Assembly (NCBI GenBank): GCA_036346375.1
Contig: CM070501.1
Coordinates: 33,934,539-33,998,538, forward strand
Direction: 5' to 3'
Origin: Guadua angustifolia
Taxonomy: Eukaryota > Streptophyta > Magnoliopsida > Poales > Poaceae
Length of the DNA: 64,000 bases
Position numbers and translations under genes: made by a program. Below, in pieces: positions 1 through 11,982 of the stretch. Under the pieces are notes generated by a model. The model saw only the letters and a list, made by a program, of their open reading frames with translations, was not told where the DNA came from and did no database searches. Position 1 is the first letter of the stretch, and each line of letters begins with the position of its first letter.

Positions 1-878
1 AGACAATCTTAACTATGATTGCGTAACTGCACTTTGCAATATCCTATCAAGAATAGATTTTCACTATGATTGCAGATTTGCAATATCTAATGAAGAACTG
101 GTTAAATGTGCACCATTGCTTTATTCCGTGGGCAACTACCTACCTTCAGCTCAGCCCCACCAAGAAAAAGTTCATAACGTGATGGATCACTCATGTGTGT
201 TTGAGGCTTGCAAGGAAGAACCAATGTGCATGATTGGATAATCAGTAGCGACCACACAAGGTCACTGTACGTGCAGCGGAAGCAGCAGCTCCATTATTCC
301 ATTCTCCTCATGACCATGAGCTGTAGTGTGTAAATTCATGCAAACAACGGCGTAAAACTTACGGCAAGAGACGGGGAAGGGGAAAAGAGGAAGACGGGGA
401 AGGAGAAGCAACACATTACATACAAGACAAATATAGATGGAGCAGTGTTTTCATGCTTTCTTTTAAAATACAAGTTACATAACTTTTGAAATAAGTGAAT
501 AGATAAATAAATACTATCTACTTTTTATTTATATGTTAATATTTGTGTAACTTTTAAAAAGAAAAATAGGGAAGAACCTCTAATATAGGTGTCATATTCT
601 ACTCCAGTTATTTATTATTGGCATCATTTGGAGGAATATTTTTTTAATTTTTTTCTAATAACACACAGAAGGACAGAAGAATACTAATCACTCTGAATAC
701 GTAGGCCCCAGCTCTCAGTGTCCCAATCAGCAAATCGCCCAACGCTTAACAGCTCACCCAACTGCACGAGATTTTTTTTCCCTTCTCATCTTATTCTTAA
801 CTTTTTTTATGAACATTATCTCACCTCACCTCCTACTCTCCCCACCACCGCGAGGGTCCAGAGGCGCCATCATGCCCA
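1..878. other. Intergenic, 3' flank of the cytidine deaminase gene
   Basis: No gene is supported here. The stretch is AT-rich with short homopolymers. The 3' UTR of the minus-strand cytidine deaminase must run leftwards from 878, but I see no decisive poly(A) signal. A small open frame at 718-900 overlaps the 3' end of the deaminase gene and has no recognisable domain. Confidence 0.6.
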
Positions 879-1820
879 TCACGCATCGGACGGCCTGTAG
901 TTGTACACGTGGAAGCTCGCCTGAGGCGCCACGGCGGCCAGGAAAATCCTGGCCGTCGCCTCCTGCGCCACCACCGCCCCCTCCTCCTCCACGAGCGCCG
1001 CCGCCAGTACGTCACCGGGGGGCCCGCCTCCGGCGGCCACCATAGCCACGATGGCAGCCTGGACGGGGCCCAGTGTCGGGTTGTAGGCCGCGGACTCCAG
1101 GCAGCCCCCGGCGTACACCTTCCCTTCGCCGTCCGCCACCGCGAACCCGGCCGGGCACCCGCTGTACGGCGCGTGGGCTGCCCGCGCGGCCGCCTCGGCC
1201 GCCTCCCTCAGGCGAGCCTCCAGATCCCCGCAGGCGAAGCCATTGGCGACGGCGGCGACGGGGTCGCCGAGAGGGTTGTCGTGCCGCTCGAGGACGAGGG
1301 GGGCATGCTTGGGGAGGAGGTCGTGGGGGCCGAAGGGGCGGAGGAGGAGCGATGCCACCGTGCGCCACTCGGGCGCGCAGCCGTTGTCGGCGTCGGAGGT
1401 GACCAGGATGCGGATCCCGGCGGCGCCGCGGATCTCCTGGAGGAACTGGCGGCAGTGGCCGCAGGGCATGTGGGAGACGGCGACGGCGCGTAGCGCGCGC
1501 TCCCCTGCGGAGGCCGCGTTGGCGACGAGGAACTGCTCGGCGTGGACGGAATGGGACAGCGGGAGGCCCGGGAACTCGAGGTTGACGCCGACGTAGACGC
1601 GGCCGCTCGCGCCCAGCCCCACGGCGCCCACCGGGAACCGCGAGATCGGGGCGCGCGCGCGCTTCATCGCCGACGACACCAGCAGCGGCAGAAGGTCCTC
1701 CACGGTCTTCACACCGGCAGCCACGGCCGCGCGCTCCGCATCCTCCGCGCTCATCACGAACCCCGGCAGCTCGACCGCCGCGCGAGCCTCCGGCTTCGGC
1801 GCTACCTTGTCCTCCCCCAT
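879..1820 (-). CDS. CDA: Cytidine deaminase (CDA family), intronless
   Basis: Predicted to deaminate cytidine and deoxycytidine to uridine and deoxyuridine in pyrimidine salvage, probably in the cytosol. The 313-residue frame has the two-lobed architecture of plant and E. coli-type cytidine deaminases. The N-terminal catalytic lobe carries the zinc site: HAE at residues 93-95 (zinc-binding His, proton-shuttle Glu) and PCGHC at 119-123 (zinc-binding Cys120 and Cys123), followed by RQFLQEI. The C-terminal lobe (about residues 200-300) has the degenerate second deaminase fold (AHAPYSGCPAGFAV, YAGGCLESAAYNP) that lacks zinc ligands. Length is close to Arabidopsis CDA1. The ATG at 1818-1820 is the first in frame and lies about 150 bp downstream of a TATA box. 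No signal peptide is evident. The gene is extremely GC-rich, so long open frames on the opposite strand here are shadows. Plant CDA genes often occur as tandem paralogues; no second copy is visible. Confidence 0.95.
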   Translation of the reverse strand: MGEDKVAPKPEARAAVELPGFVMSAEDAERAAVAAGVKTVEDLLPLLVSSAMKRARAPISRFPVGAVGLGASGRVYVGVNLEFPGLPLSHSVHAEQFLVANAASAGERALRAVAVSHMPCGHCRQFLQEIRGAAGIRILVTSDADNGCAPEWRTVASLLLRPFGPHDLLPKHAPLVLERHDNPLGDPVAAVANGFACGDLEARLREAAEAAARAAHAPYSGCPAGFAVADGEGKVYAGGCLESAAYNPTLGPVQAAIVAMVAAGGGPPGDVLAAALVEEEGAVVAQEATARIFLAAVAPQASFHVYNYRPSDA

Positions 1821-1972
1821 TGCTCAGATCTAACTCTAAACTATGTTACCAGTATATGATTTGCGACCTTCTAATCGTGTTTAGTACCTTAAAGAGTGCT
1901 TAGATGTTTCCTCAAAGTGTCGGAGGAGAGGAGAGAGGGAGCGGGGGGAGTTTAATGGTTGCGATGTGTGGG

Positions 1973-1980
1973 TATTTATA
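1973..1980 (-). promoter_or_regulatory. TATA box of the cytidine deaminase gene
   Basis: On the minus strand the sequence reads TATAAATA, a perfect plant TATA element. It lies about 153 bp upstream of the cytidine deaminase ATG, which leaves room for a 5' UTR of roughly 120 bp. The 5' UTR segment contains a purine-rich GAGAGG-type stretch on the plus strand (CT-rich on the sense strand), as is common in plant leaders. The transcription start is inferred from spacing only. Confidence 0.7.
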
Positions 1981-3432
1981 AAGGACGCAGCGATCGAACT
2001 TGAAGTGCTCTGTTTCTTTCCCTCTCTTTTCTTTTTTTTCTTTTTACCCCATCTCTACTTCTATATAAAACAAAAGTTCTTCTCACGTCACTTCATCAAA
2101 ATTATCTAAATTTATCATTACGTTTTAATTATCCACTTTTGCACTGTCCTTTAATTACTCATCTTTACCATAACTCTTTAATTACCAACTTTTGCCGCTG
2201 TTAGTGATTTTTGTAAATAAATTTTTTATCGTAAATTGAGTTTTCGTTGTAGCACATGACTAGTCTTTGAAAAGGAAAACGATGAACACCGATTGTTATC
2301 ATCAGCAAGGTTGCATTTGACGTGTCACATTGCAATCTGACCACTCTGCCACATTGGCAGCCGAAATGATATGGTTGCCAGGTAATCATACAAGTTTCGC
2401 TAGGAGTTGGAAAATATGAGACGAAACGTCATCAAATGGTTTAGACCAACTCAAGTTCGATCTAGAGTCATCCATTTCGCCAAAAAGAATTGTGTAGCAA
2501 TGAAAAGTGTTTCAAAATATTGGTCAATTTTGACCCGTGATATTTAATCAGACGGTCCAAATGATCGCCCATGTGCTACCCTGTACCGAACGAGAAATGC
2601 ACGGTGCTTACAAAGGCGTTGCTTAAGCCGTCGCTTTCGTGGGTCCTTCCCTTGATTGCTTGTGAATGTGCGGCTCTTAGGACTACGGAGGCCGACGGAG
2701 AGGTGAGGTCCGTGTTATATAATTGAAACAGCCGTTCATGGTAGAATTGTTAAATTTGTCAGTATCATGCACTGGGTTGCTTGCCTCGTGTGATTCACGT
2801 TCACGTGTAAAATATTGTTGCCGGAGGGCAGGCTGTTGCGAGAGGGAGCCAGGCCAATCATAATTTCAGGCTCCATGCAGATCTGATCGCGCCGTCTCGT
2901 GTCAAATCTGATCATTTTCTTCGTACGAAAACGACGCCGCGACATGGAGGAATCATTGCGCGCTTTGCTCGCCCGCCCGGACTCGCTGTTGGAATGTTTA
3001 GCGCTTAACCACACAAGCTTCACCAGAATTAATGCTGTCCGATTGATGAGAAGGAAAACGTTCTTGGTTGGTTGAGCGAGTGACAAGGATGGATTTCATT
3101 TCGGTGAAAGTAAACTAACTTCTTGGCAAGGGAAAACTGAAGAAATTCAAGGAAGGGAAAGGGTTGATGAAGAATTAATCACGATTTTTCGTCCGATGGC
3201 CGGATGTATGCAACGTCGGTGCGGTTAATTAGTAGGTCAAAATGATTGGGGTCTGATTATGTTCGAGTTAGGACGTGGTGTCGATGGGAGTGTGCTCTTT
3301 CCAGATAAAGAAATCATCACTTTTTTAGCCTCATAAATTTTTTCTTGTAAATCTGGTCCTTTTTTAAATGCAGTGGTAAAAATAACCATGAATCCCTGAC
3401 CGCGGAAGTGCTGGCAAACGACATGTTGCATG
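1981..3432. other. Intergenic, upstream of the cytidine deaminase gene
   Basis: AT-rich sequence with no recognisable gene. Short frames such as 2736-3086 (minus) show no family motif and no splice context. Distal promoter elements of the deaminase gene could lie at the left edge. I see no transposon boundary. Confidence 0.5.
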
Positions 3433-3436
3433 CTGT

Positions 3437-3523
3437 GCTCCCACACTGCAGAAGGATCTACCAAACTCCCAAAGCTCAACAAGTCACCGAAGGAGTTCGG
3501 TAGCTCCTTCTGTAGTGCAGGAG
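3437..3523. repeat. Imperfect hairpin, arms about 30 bp
   Basis: An arm containing CTGCAGAAGGATCTACC (about 3444-3470) is followed about 20 bp later by its near-complement (about 3492-3518). The arms differ at a few positions. It could be the core of a decayed MITE or a foldback. No target-site duplication was found. The frame crossing it (3237-3482, minus) has no recognisable domain. Confidence 0.45.
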
Positions 3524-3901
3524 TGCGGCATGGGATATATGTCGCCTATCGACGCTTTCACGGCCAGGGATAAGGTTAGTTTTGTAATTATGTTCGGAAT
3601 GGGACGATATTTGCAAAACAAGTTACACATGATGTTAGAAAAGTGATGACTTAAAAAAAAAGTGTCCAGGATAGGGACGCCTCACTCCTCAACAGACATC
3701 TATTATATATCGGGAATCCTATGAGCCATACTGCGGACCCGAACAACCCACCCACCGTTACACACTAGTCGAACATTCCCAATGCCCCCTATTGTGGACA
3801 TGAATTTTTATCCTGTCAAAGTCCACACTCACTCACGTCCGATTGTATCGGAAAGCTCGGCCCTATGCCACTTTACTCCCATCCCAAAGAGGGCAAAGAC
3901 T

Positions 3902-5004
3902 AGAGGTGGGCACTGGGTCGAGCCTTTTGGGCCAGCACGAGGCACGATCGACCCGGCATGGCCCATGGCTTGACCCCGCCCGTATGCAAACGTTCCATGC
4001 TGACATGGCACTGTTGCCCGGGCTGTGCTAGGCCTGCAAATAGTGTCACGACACGCACGGCGGCACGTGGTAGGGCGAGAGCCTACGCCGCACATGGTCG
4101 CGCATGCGCCCATTGACAAGCACGCGCCTGCGTCGCTCCCGACCACACTCGCGCCTATTACCAGGGCAACCCCGTGCCGCTGTGGCCACGCGCTCACCGT
4201 GGCACACTACAGAGGGGAAGGTGGAGGGGCGGGGGAGGTGTATCAGAGGGTGCCGTGCCACACTGCCATGGTCGTCACCGTGCCTCACACACCCAACCAC
4301 CGTTGTGGTAGCTAGCCTCATGGCCACCCGCTACCATGGTCGTTGACGCCTGTGCCCGCCGCCACCATGGCTACCTAGCCATATCACCGTGGCACCCTAC
4401 GCCATGGCCGTCTGCACCGCTGTGGGGAGGTGAGGGGCCAAGGGGGCGATGGCCATGGCGCGAGCGACAATTGGGAGGTGAGGGGGCTGTGGGGAGGTGA
4501 GGAGGCGAGAGGGCGACAGCCATGGCGTGGGCAGAGATGGCGAGGTGAGGGTGAGGGAGTGGGTGGTGGGGAAGTGAGGGGCTAAGGGGGGTGGCCATGG
4601 TGAGGGGCTGCGAGCTATGACAGGGAGGTGAGGGTGCGGACGGTGGGGAGGTGAGGGGCCGAGGGGGCGGTGGCCATGGCGTTGGCGAAAACAGCGAGGT
4701 GAGGGTGAGGGAGCGAGCGATGGGGAGGTGAGGGGCCGAGAGGGTAGTGGCCATGGCGCAGGGTGGCGACAGGGAGGTGAGGGGCCAAGGGGGCGGCGAC
4801 CATGGCGCGAGGCCGTGGATGGCGATGAGGAGTTGAGGGGTCGAGGCGATGGGGAGGTGAGGGGGTGAGGCACCACGGTGGGGAGGGAGGTAAGGCAGCA
4901 TGGTGGGGAAGGAGGTGAGGCAACATCGGGCTCAAGCATGATTTAGGCAAGAAGCACGATAAGCCTGTGCCGAGCTAGCCCAGTACGGCACGATTCCCAC
5001 CTCT
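3902..5004. mobile_element. Non-autonomous TIR transposon with a G-rich minisatellite core
   Basis: The ends are inverted: the left begins AGAGGTGGG and the right finishes CCCACCTCT, and both continue into related G/C-rich sequence. The 7-mer AAAGACT occurs directly left of the element (3895-3901) and three bases right of it (5008-5014), which fits a slightly decayed 9-10 bp target duplication, as MULEs make. No transposase is present. The middle (about 4400-4930) is a degenerate minisatellite. Long proline/histidine-rich frames on the minus strand are by-products of that repeat, not genes. The superfamily is uncertain (MULE favoured, hAT possible). Confidence 0.6.
4420..4930. repeat. Degenerate G-rich minisatellite
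   Basis: Repeated variants of GGGGAGGTGAGGGGCCGAGG alternate with GGCCATGGCG blocks over about 500 bp. Copies vary in length (roughly 60-75 bp spacing) and sequence. The plus strand has many runs of three or more G, so G-quadruplex formation is plausible. It lies entirely inside the TIR element described above. Confidence 0.75.
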
Positions 5005-5014
5005 AATAAAGACT

Positions 5015-7077
5015 CATCTGGGCCGCTTCCCAAATTCATCACTTAGAAGTGAGGATAGAGAAATCCACGCCACCTACTGCGGAGAGATCCAGGTAGCCAC
5101 GCCACCGTAGAGCCACCCAATGCCGAGCGATTACATCAATATATAGTTGCATGGGCATTCAACCCAAATCTAAGGCATCGCCACCACATCTGAAGCTCCC
5201 TCCATCACACCACCATCACCCTGCAACCACCAACGCCGCAAGCCGTCGTTGTTATCCATTGTGTGGCTGTCATAGTAGTCCCATCCCATCCTAGTGCAGT
5301 GGTGCCGCTGTCATAGGTAGACCAACAGCAAGCATGCTAGAGAGAGAGAGAGATGGTGTGGATGGGCTTCATCCATGTCATGTCCGCTGTCATGTCCGCT
5401 GTCCGCTGACAACAAGGCATTTGCTTAGCTTAGACCTTAGTGAACAGTGGAGTAGCCAAGTTCGTGATGTTGCATCAATATGTTTCCATTATCACAATAG
5501 ACTTTATTTTATTGTAGCTATAATTATTTTTTGTTGCATAGATTTATTATTTTCATTGAGAGTGAGCTCGATAATTTAAAATATTGCAACAATTATCTTT
5601 AAATGTTGCCATTTTTTTTCAAATGTTGTAATATTGTAACGCCACGAATTTATTTAATTTAGATATTTAACTAATGTTAAACCGTGCCTAAACTTGTAAA
5701 ACAACATTGTAACTAAACTTGTGACTTTCATCCAATTTTCAGTGATAATTTTTATAGTTTCCCCAATTTTTTTAGGATGTTGCACTTCTTTTTTTTTGGT
5801 AATTTGTTGTACATGTTGATTACAAATTATTGCATGTAATATCTAGCGATGTTGCGCTAACGTGTACGATGGAAAACGTTCCATTAGACATCTGATTCCT
5901 AGTAGTTCCCATTATATATTAAAAGTTTTTTATATGAACTCTAAATTAAAACCTATACATAGCTTAAATTCGGAAGAAAAATTACATGAAAATTTGCAGC
6001 CAGATTTGTACACAAATTCTAACCTAAAAGTAAAATTATAATTAAATAAAAATAACAGAAGAATAAAAATAAAATAAAATTAGGGATTATTTTTAATTTC
6101 ATACTAAATGAAAATATAAATTTTGGTTTTATTAATAATTAAAATTATAGAAAAATTCTAATTTGAGAAAAAAAAGGTAATGAATTTGATTTATATGTAT
6201 ATATTTGTGTATGTAAATTATTAACTATTATGTAATAAAAGTCAATGACATATTTGTTACAGTTGCTAAGAAAAATATAGAATTTGCTAAAAAATTTAAA
6301 AAGAGGGAAAACATTTGGACTCTTTATTTGGTGGATCGCCACAGAATGGAGGGATTAAGTGGGTGGTACATCAATATATGTTCACTCGGCTATACCGATA
6401 TAAGTAGTATGGTGCACATTAAAAGAAGTACCAAAAGAAAGAGAAGCATTGCAATAGTGAAAATTAAGATATAATGATGTAAATTTATTGTTTTGTTATG
6501 TAAGTATTTGAGGAAAAAAGTTTCTGTCACACGTGACAAGTATTAGAAAACAGAGCGAGTATATTCTCTCCTATAATATATAATACTAAAATATCACAAA
6601 TGAAGTTCTGTAACATTTATTTCTATAAAGCAAAATCATACATATATATGTATATACATATATGTACATATATATGTATATACATATATATACATACATA
6701 TATACATACATATATATATACACACATATATACATATATATATTGACAAGTTATTTTAACGTACTTTAAAAATGTTGCACATGTAAGTATGCGGACTACC
6801 ATGCTATTATATCGAAAAGCCAGTGAGGCGTGCATCGGACTCGCACTAAGCTGATGCAACAAGAGGCCCATGCAGACCAAGCAAGCACCCTGAGAGTTGT
6901 GAATTTTTAGCATGTGACTTAGCGAGATTGCTTAGCATGGTGCAAGAAATCATCTCGTGCAAAGAATTTAAATCGTGGTCCGCAATCCATCATAGTGTGA
7001 GATCGCATCTATAACAAGCTACGGTGAAAGCTACCTACACGTCGTGATTTATTATAATGCATAACTTTTTAGTAGTT
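5015..7077. other. Intergenic, AT-rich, with an SSR
   Basis: No gene is supported. The left part (5020-5330) is moderately GC-rich and contains a short GA repeat at about 5339-5352. The rest is AT-rich with short unrelated frames. A TA/CA dinucleotide tract lies at 6639-6742. Confidence 0.5.
6639..6742. repeat. TA/CA-rich microsatellite
   Basis: About 100 bp of interrupted ATATGTATAC/ATACATATAT-type repeats. The minus-strand frame crossing it (6623-6913) translates into a Tyr/Ile/Cys-rich low-complexity string and is not a gene. Confidence 0.85.
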
Positions 7078-7080
7078 TAA

Positions 7081-7311
7081 GGCCCTGTTTGGGAGAGCTC
7101 CAGATCCCAGCTCCAGCTCAGATCTGAAACTTATAGGCTAAAATAAAGTGAATTAAGTTTATATTTTTAGTCTAAAATACAAACAAGATGATCTACCTAA
7201 ACACTCTTAATGTGCCCACAGGTCTAGCTCCATAAATTTCTGGAGCTAGAAATACCCTGTTCCACCAACTCCACAGATTTTGGTGGAGCTGGAGCTGTCC
7301 CAAACACCCCC
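7081..7311. mobile_element. Tourist-like MITE (PIF/Harbinger type)
   Basis: A 231 bp element bounded by terminal inverted repeats: left GGCCCTGTTTGGGAGAGCTC; the right end, read on the opposite strand, begins GGGGGTGTTTGGGACAGCTC. The trinucleotide TAA flanks both sides (7078-7080 and 7312-7314), the target duplication typical of Tourist elements. It has no coding capacity. Confidence 0.85.
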
Positions 7312-7314
7312 TAA

Positions 7315-8648
7315 ATATGTGCTATAGTAGCTATATTTAAATTCGGAGTACATATTATATATGATTATTATATATTAGTTATACAAAGTGTAACAAAAAT
7401 AATATATATAATTGTATAAATTTATGAGATGGATTTGGGTATTAACTATTATTTATTATTTCTAGGAGTCAAATTAATTAAATTTAAGTACTACAAATAT
7501 GGTAAAATAGAAGAGCACAAAAAACATAATTAATGTTTGGAAATTCAAAGAGAATTGCCATATATATAGCATAGTGAGTTATCATGGCTACAAAAAAACG
7601 GAAATAACGGTCAATTTAGCGCTTGTAGCTGTGTTAGCGGAGCTCTATTCAATTGCGAAGTGTTTTATGTCCCAAAATGATAGGGGGAAATGCCTAATCT
7701 TCACGACGTGAGAGCAAGAAAAAGGATAACTAGCACCACCTGAAGGAGACGATGATGAACACCGATTCCAACTAACAACGCTCTCGGATAACTAGCTGCA
7801 AGTAGTCAAGATAATAGTGCAACCTGACGAATGTACTTGAAACCAACCACTGTCTCAATACAATAATTTGAATCAAATCATTCGCCCAACTACACTGGGA
7901 GTCATCAAACGACCAGGGTGGATAAGGATCCATCCATGCAGCCATTCCATGGTGAAGAAGACGCCGGTGACTGATTCTAAAAATTGTTCATAAGATTTTT
8001 TCACTTTTCACTGCTTACAATAGAGGAGTATATGGGGTATTTATACTAGGAACAACCCTCCTAGTTAGGTATAAACACCAATACTAATGGAGGTATGTGG
8101 AAGATCATATTGGCGGAGCATTTGAGGAGTCTTCTTTTATTCTCGCGCACTCACAAAACAGTGTGTGCAGTTTCTACTTAAATGGTCATAATTTTTTTGC
8201 TTCGGAAGTCAAAACGATGCACAGTTCGAAGCGATGGAAACTAGACTTCCGTATCTTTCTAATGATACAGCATATGAATGCTAAAATCATCGAGATTAAT
8301 TCTGGTGTAGCTTCTAATATCCGTATCACAAAAGGCTATAGCAGAGCTATCGCAAAGCTATAGCGGGCTATTTAAACCACAGATCTCATGTATTTTTGTA
8401 ATAGTATTTCTTCAAAGTGTATGGCTCATTCAAATTATGAATCATGAAAGAGAGATCAGAGACTTGGGGTTGATGAGGAGACAATTAATTTGCTTTGATG
8501 GAACATTATGATTTCTAGTTTTCAACCAAATTATTTTTCGCAAGAAGCTCATGGCTGTGATGGAGGGTTAGATTGTGGGTGCAGTGCACGTGTGTATAGC
8601 TTGGCATTTCCGGAAGTTGTTCGCCTTCGACAATTCTCAGTCACCAAA
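7315..8648. other. Intergenic, no gene recognised
   Basis: Mostly AT-rich. Around 8090-8390 a short frame and low-copy-looking sequence occur, with a decayed GCTATAGC-type inverted repeat near 8335-8370. I found no conserved domain, LTR or TIR. It may contain a fragment of an unidentified retrotransposon leader. Confidence 0.4.
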
Positions 8649-8658
8649 TAGATATGAG

Positions 8659-9566
8659 GAGGGGTTCAAAAACCGTTTTTTAAAAAAAATCGTTAAAAAT
8701 TGTTTTTTCAAAAATCGGTAAAAATTGAGCGAAAATCGGCCAAAATAGAAGAAGTTTGAATTCAAATTTTTTTAATTCAGCAGTCAAACAACGGTGAAAA
8801 AATGAAAATTGAGAGATTTTACCGATTTTTGAGCGGTTTTCATTAATTTTTTGAGTGATTTTCAATTTTCAGCACATCGAAGGAAAATTGAAATAAATTC
8901 AAAAAATACCAAAAAATTGAAATTATTATCCCAATTAATTTTTCTTATTGCTTCTAAAAGATCCAAAATAGCAATTAATGAAAAGGAACAAAGATACTAT
9001 CAGATTTTTATAACTATTTAGAAGATTTATTATATTCTGAAATTTTAATGCATGTAACCATAACTAGTGCCAATAGATCATGTACTAAGATTTTTAGAAA
9101 TATTAGAATTCATTTATTTCCCATATAAAATCAAAAATGGAAGAGCATATATAATGATAGTAGCACTTTTAGAATTTTTTTTAAAAATACACATATCTGA
9201 TCATTATCTAAAAATTTTACAATATCATTATAATTACGTTAGAACATCACACAAAAAGTTTAAGAAATATTAGACTTCATTTTGTGCCCCTAGAAAATAA
9301 AAAACTGAAGAGCATATATTCTGATAGTATCACTGTTAGAATTTTTTAAAAATACAAAGGTCTAATAAGCATCTGAAAATTTTATAGCATCATTAGCATT
9401 GTCTCAGGACCCCACACAAATTTTTAACACTTTTTCCTAATTTTTTTCAAATTTTTTAAATTTATATTTGAACTCCACGGTTTACCGAGCGGTTTTAAAT
9501 TGCGAACCGGCTTGAAACGGTCGGTTTTTGCGAAAACAGACTGATTTTTGACGGTTTTGCAAACCC
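8659..9566. mobile_element. Non-autonomous MULE-like transposon, copy 1
   Basis: A 908 bp AT-rich element bounded by a perfect 10 bp direct repeat, TAGATATGAG (8649-8658 and 9567-9576). Its ends are inverted: left GGGGTTCAAAAACCG, right CGGTTTTGCAAACCC. Subterminal regions contain repeated AATCGGTAAAAATTG motifs and their complements. No transposase is present. A 9-10 bp target duplication points to the Mutator superfamily. A second copy in the same orientation lies at 10018-10870. Confidence 0.8.
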
Positions 9567-9576
9567 TAGATATGAG

Positions 9577-10017
9577 CAAAGCGTGCATCAGTTTTAGTCA
9601 GTGTTATTTCATGAGAGCTGGCGACACCACAGGTAGAAAGAAGTTGGTTTATTCGCTACGTTGGATTAATGGCTGACACCATCACTGCAGATGTTTGAAC
9701 ACGCATGCTACTTTTGAAGATTTCTACGTGGATAATTTTGCTACCCGCTTAGATTTGACACATCCATTCTTAATTTCTTATCGGCATACATGACAATATT
9801 GTAGTTTTTTCTGCCAGATTAGCACTAGTTTCGTGTTTAATCGGTTATCCTATGAAATTAAAAAAAAAGGAGCTAGATATATGCAGCAAAACATTCTTGT
9901 AAAAAAGGTGAGCGCTCAAGGTTTATCCTCTCGGAGCACTTGATGTCCATTCAGTTCATTGATCCCACGGTCCCACCCCAAAAGCATGTGATCTTCGGAG
10001 GTACATCACTTACAAGC
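9577..10017. other. Spacer between the two MULE-like copies
   Basis: About 440 bp of sequence unrelated to the flanking elements. No gene, RNA or repeat is recognised. Confidence 0.5.
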
Positions 10018-10870
10018 AGGGTTAAAAAGAATCAGAAATTCGATTTTTGAATGTTTTTTATTTTTAAAAATCGGTAAAAATCAAGTGAAAATTGGTAGAA
10101 ATCGAAGAAGTTTGAATTCAAAATTTTTAAACTCGGCAGTCAAACAACGGCGAAAAAAAGAAAATCGAGCGATTTTCACCGATTTTCTATTTTCATCACA
10201 CAAAGGAAAATTGAAAAAAATCTAAATTAATCTATAAAACACCTAAGAGAAATTTAAACAATTTTTAAATCATTTATTGCTTCTAAAAAATCCAAAACAA
10301 CAATTAATGAAAAGGACACTATCAGATTTTTATAAAAAGTTACAAGATTTATTATATTCTTATTTTTAATGTAACTATAAATAGTGCCAAAGGATCATTT
10401 ACTAAAATTTTCATAAATATTAGACTTCATTTATTGACCATATAAAATAAAAAATAGAAGAGCATATACAATAATAGTAGCACTTTTAGACTTTTTAAAA
10501 ATATACATATTTGAACATCATCTAAAAATCTTAAAACATCATTATAATTATGTTAGAACATCATATAAAAAGTTAAGAAATATTATAATTCATTTATTTC
10601 CCCTAGAAAATAAAAAACTGAAGAGCATATATTCTGACAATATCACTGTCAAAATTTTCTAAAAATACACAGGTTTGATAATCATCTAAAAATTTTATAG
10701 AATCATTAGAATTGCATCAAGACTTCACACAAATTTTTTTAAAAAAATTAACACTTTTTGCTAATTTTTTTTCAATTTTTATATTTGTATTTGAACTTAA
10801 CAGTTTACGGAGCAGTTTTTATTACCGAGCCGCGTCGATACAGGCGAAAATCGTCGATTTTGTGAACCCT
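10018..10870. mobile_element. Non-autonomous MULE-like transposon, copy 2
   Basis: This is collinear with copy 1 over its length. Shared landmarks in order are AAAAATCGGTAAAAATC, GAAGAAGTTTGAATTCAAA, GTCAAACAACGGCGAAAAA, several GAAGAGCATATA blocks and a terminal AACCCT. It is more diverged at its ends. Flanks CTTACAAG (left) and CTTACCAG (right) fit a target duplication with one mismatch. It has no coding capacity. Confidence 0.75.
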
Positions 10871-11982
10871 CCTTACCAGAATAACTTGCAAACTAGTGCT
10901 AAAAAAAATAATCTTCCTTGAAAACTTGATTGCCACATGATTCCCCTGCTTTGCTTAGTACTTCCCCCCTGTGAACACTAGTGGATCCTGGAGTAGCATA
11001 AGCCAGGAAGAAATGCCACTTGAGGCTGAATGGTGGTTGTGTGATGCATGCATATGTGCTCATTCATCGATGTAGATATAGATCACGATCGCACGGATAT
11101 TCCTACTTATCTGAATCGTGAAGACCCTGGATAAGTTCGTATTCACCATCCTGAACTTCATTCTGCCTTCTTTTTTCCCCATCAATTCTTGAACTTTCTA
11201 CATCCAAGGAGGATAAGAAAGATTCGCCGGTCGAGCACTCTGCGTCCGTCCGTCCTTGGGCGTTGCTGTCCTCTACCTGAAGCCAAGATTCACGAAAACA
11301 TAACCGGATTTGCGGTGCGAGGTGCTTTCCTGGGGTTTTTTTTTTTCAAAGTGGAAACGTGCTCGGATGTCACACGTAAGTGTGCATATGTAAGCAGCAA
11401 GGAAACGTCGGACGCGCAGTCTCCGCGGCAGAGATGCTTGCTTGACGCTGCGTGATATCCAAGCCCGAGGTGGCGACGGCATCCCGGATCAAACGCCCGC
11501 ACACTTACCCATCAAAGCGACCGTCTTCCTTCGACGATCTCTCTAAAACGCATACAAGAAAATTGCAATTCACGGCAGGCACGGCCAGAGACAGACAGAG
11601 AGCGCTCTTTGCTCGGTTGGCCTTTCTAGGTTTCCGCCTACTTTCTCTTCTTCCTTCGTACGTGCGTGTTCTGCGTGAACTGAATCTGCAAATTTACAGA
11701 TTATGAGTTTGTCCGTTCGATCGCACAGGCGCGGTACGTTCTGCTGTCCAAACAGAGCATCCATCGAGCGGCCGATTCGAGAATCCCGGCGCTGGGAACC
11801 TGACGCGTTCGAATGATCTACAGGCTTGCACTTGCCGTGCCGTATGTTTCACCTGTCGTGTTTGGTGCGTCCACGTCAGTGCCCAATCAAGTAGCCGTGC
11901 AAACGGGCACGTCCTCGTGGACCTTGTCCCCTTGTCCAGTTGTCCGCCTGCCTCACTGCCGCAGTAGAACTGTAGAAGGATG
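10871..11982. other. Intergenic, mixed composition, possible gene relic
   Basis: Between 11190 and 11960 the sequence is GC-richer and unique-looking, with overlapping short frames on both strands (for example 11189-11455 plus, 11452-11706 plus). None shows a recognisable domain or consistent splice signals. An eroded gene is possible but unsupported. Confidence 0.35.

Noticed and set aside
809..1859. Several long plus-strand frames across the cytidine deaminase gene
   Set aside because: They are proline/arginine-rich shadows of a very GC-rich minus-strand gene; only the minus frame has deaminase motifs.
4371..4950. Three overlapping proline/histidine-rich frames of 111-180 residues on the minus strand
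   Set aside because: All three frames of the same stretch are open because of the G-rich minisatellite; no domain and no codon preference.
6623..6913. 96-residue minus-strand frame
   Set aside because: Its C-terminal half is the TA/CA microsatellite translated; no gene context.
8097..8363. 88-residue plus-strand frame starting MEDHIGGAF
   Set aside because: No recognisable domain, no splice context and ordinary composition for random AT-rich sequence.
11189..11706. Possible small gene
   Set aside because: The frames overlap on both strands without domain similarity or consistent splice sites; insufficient support.
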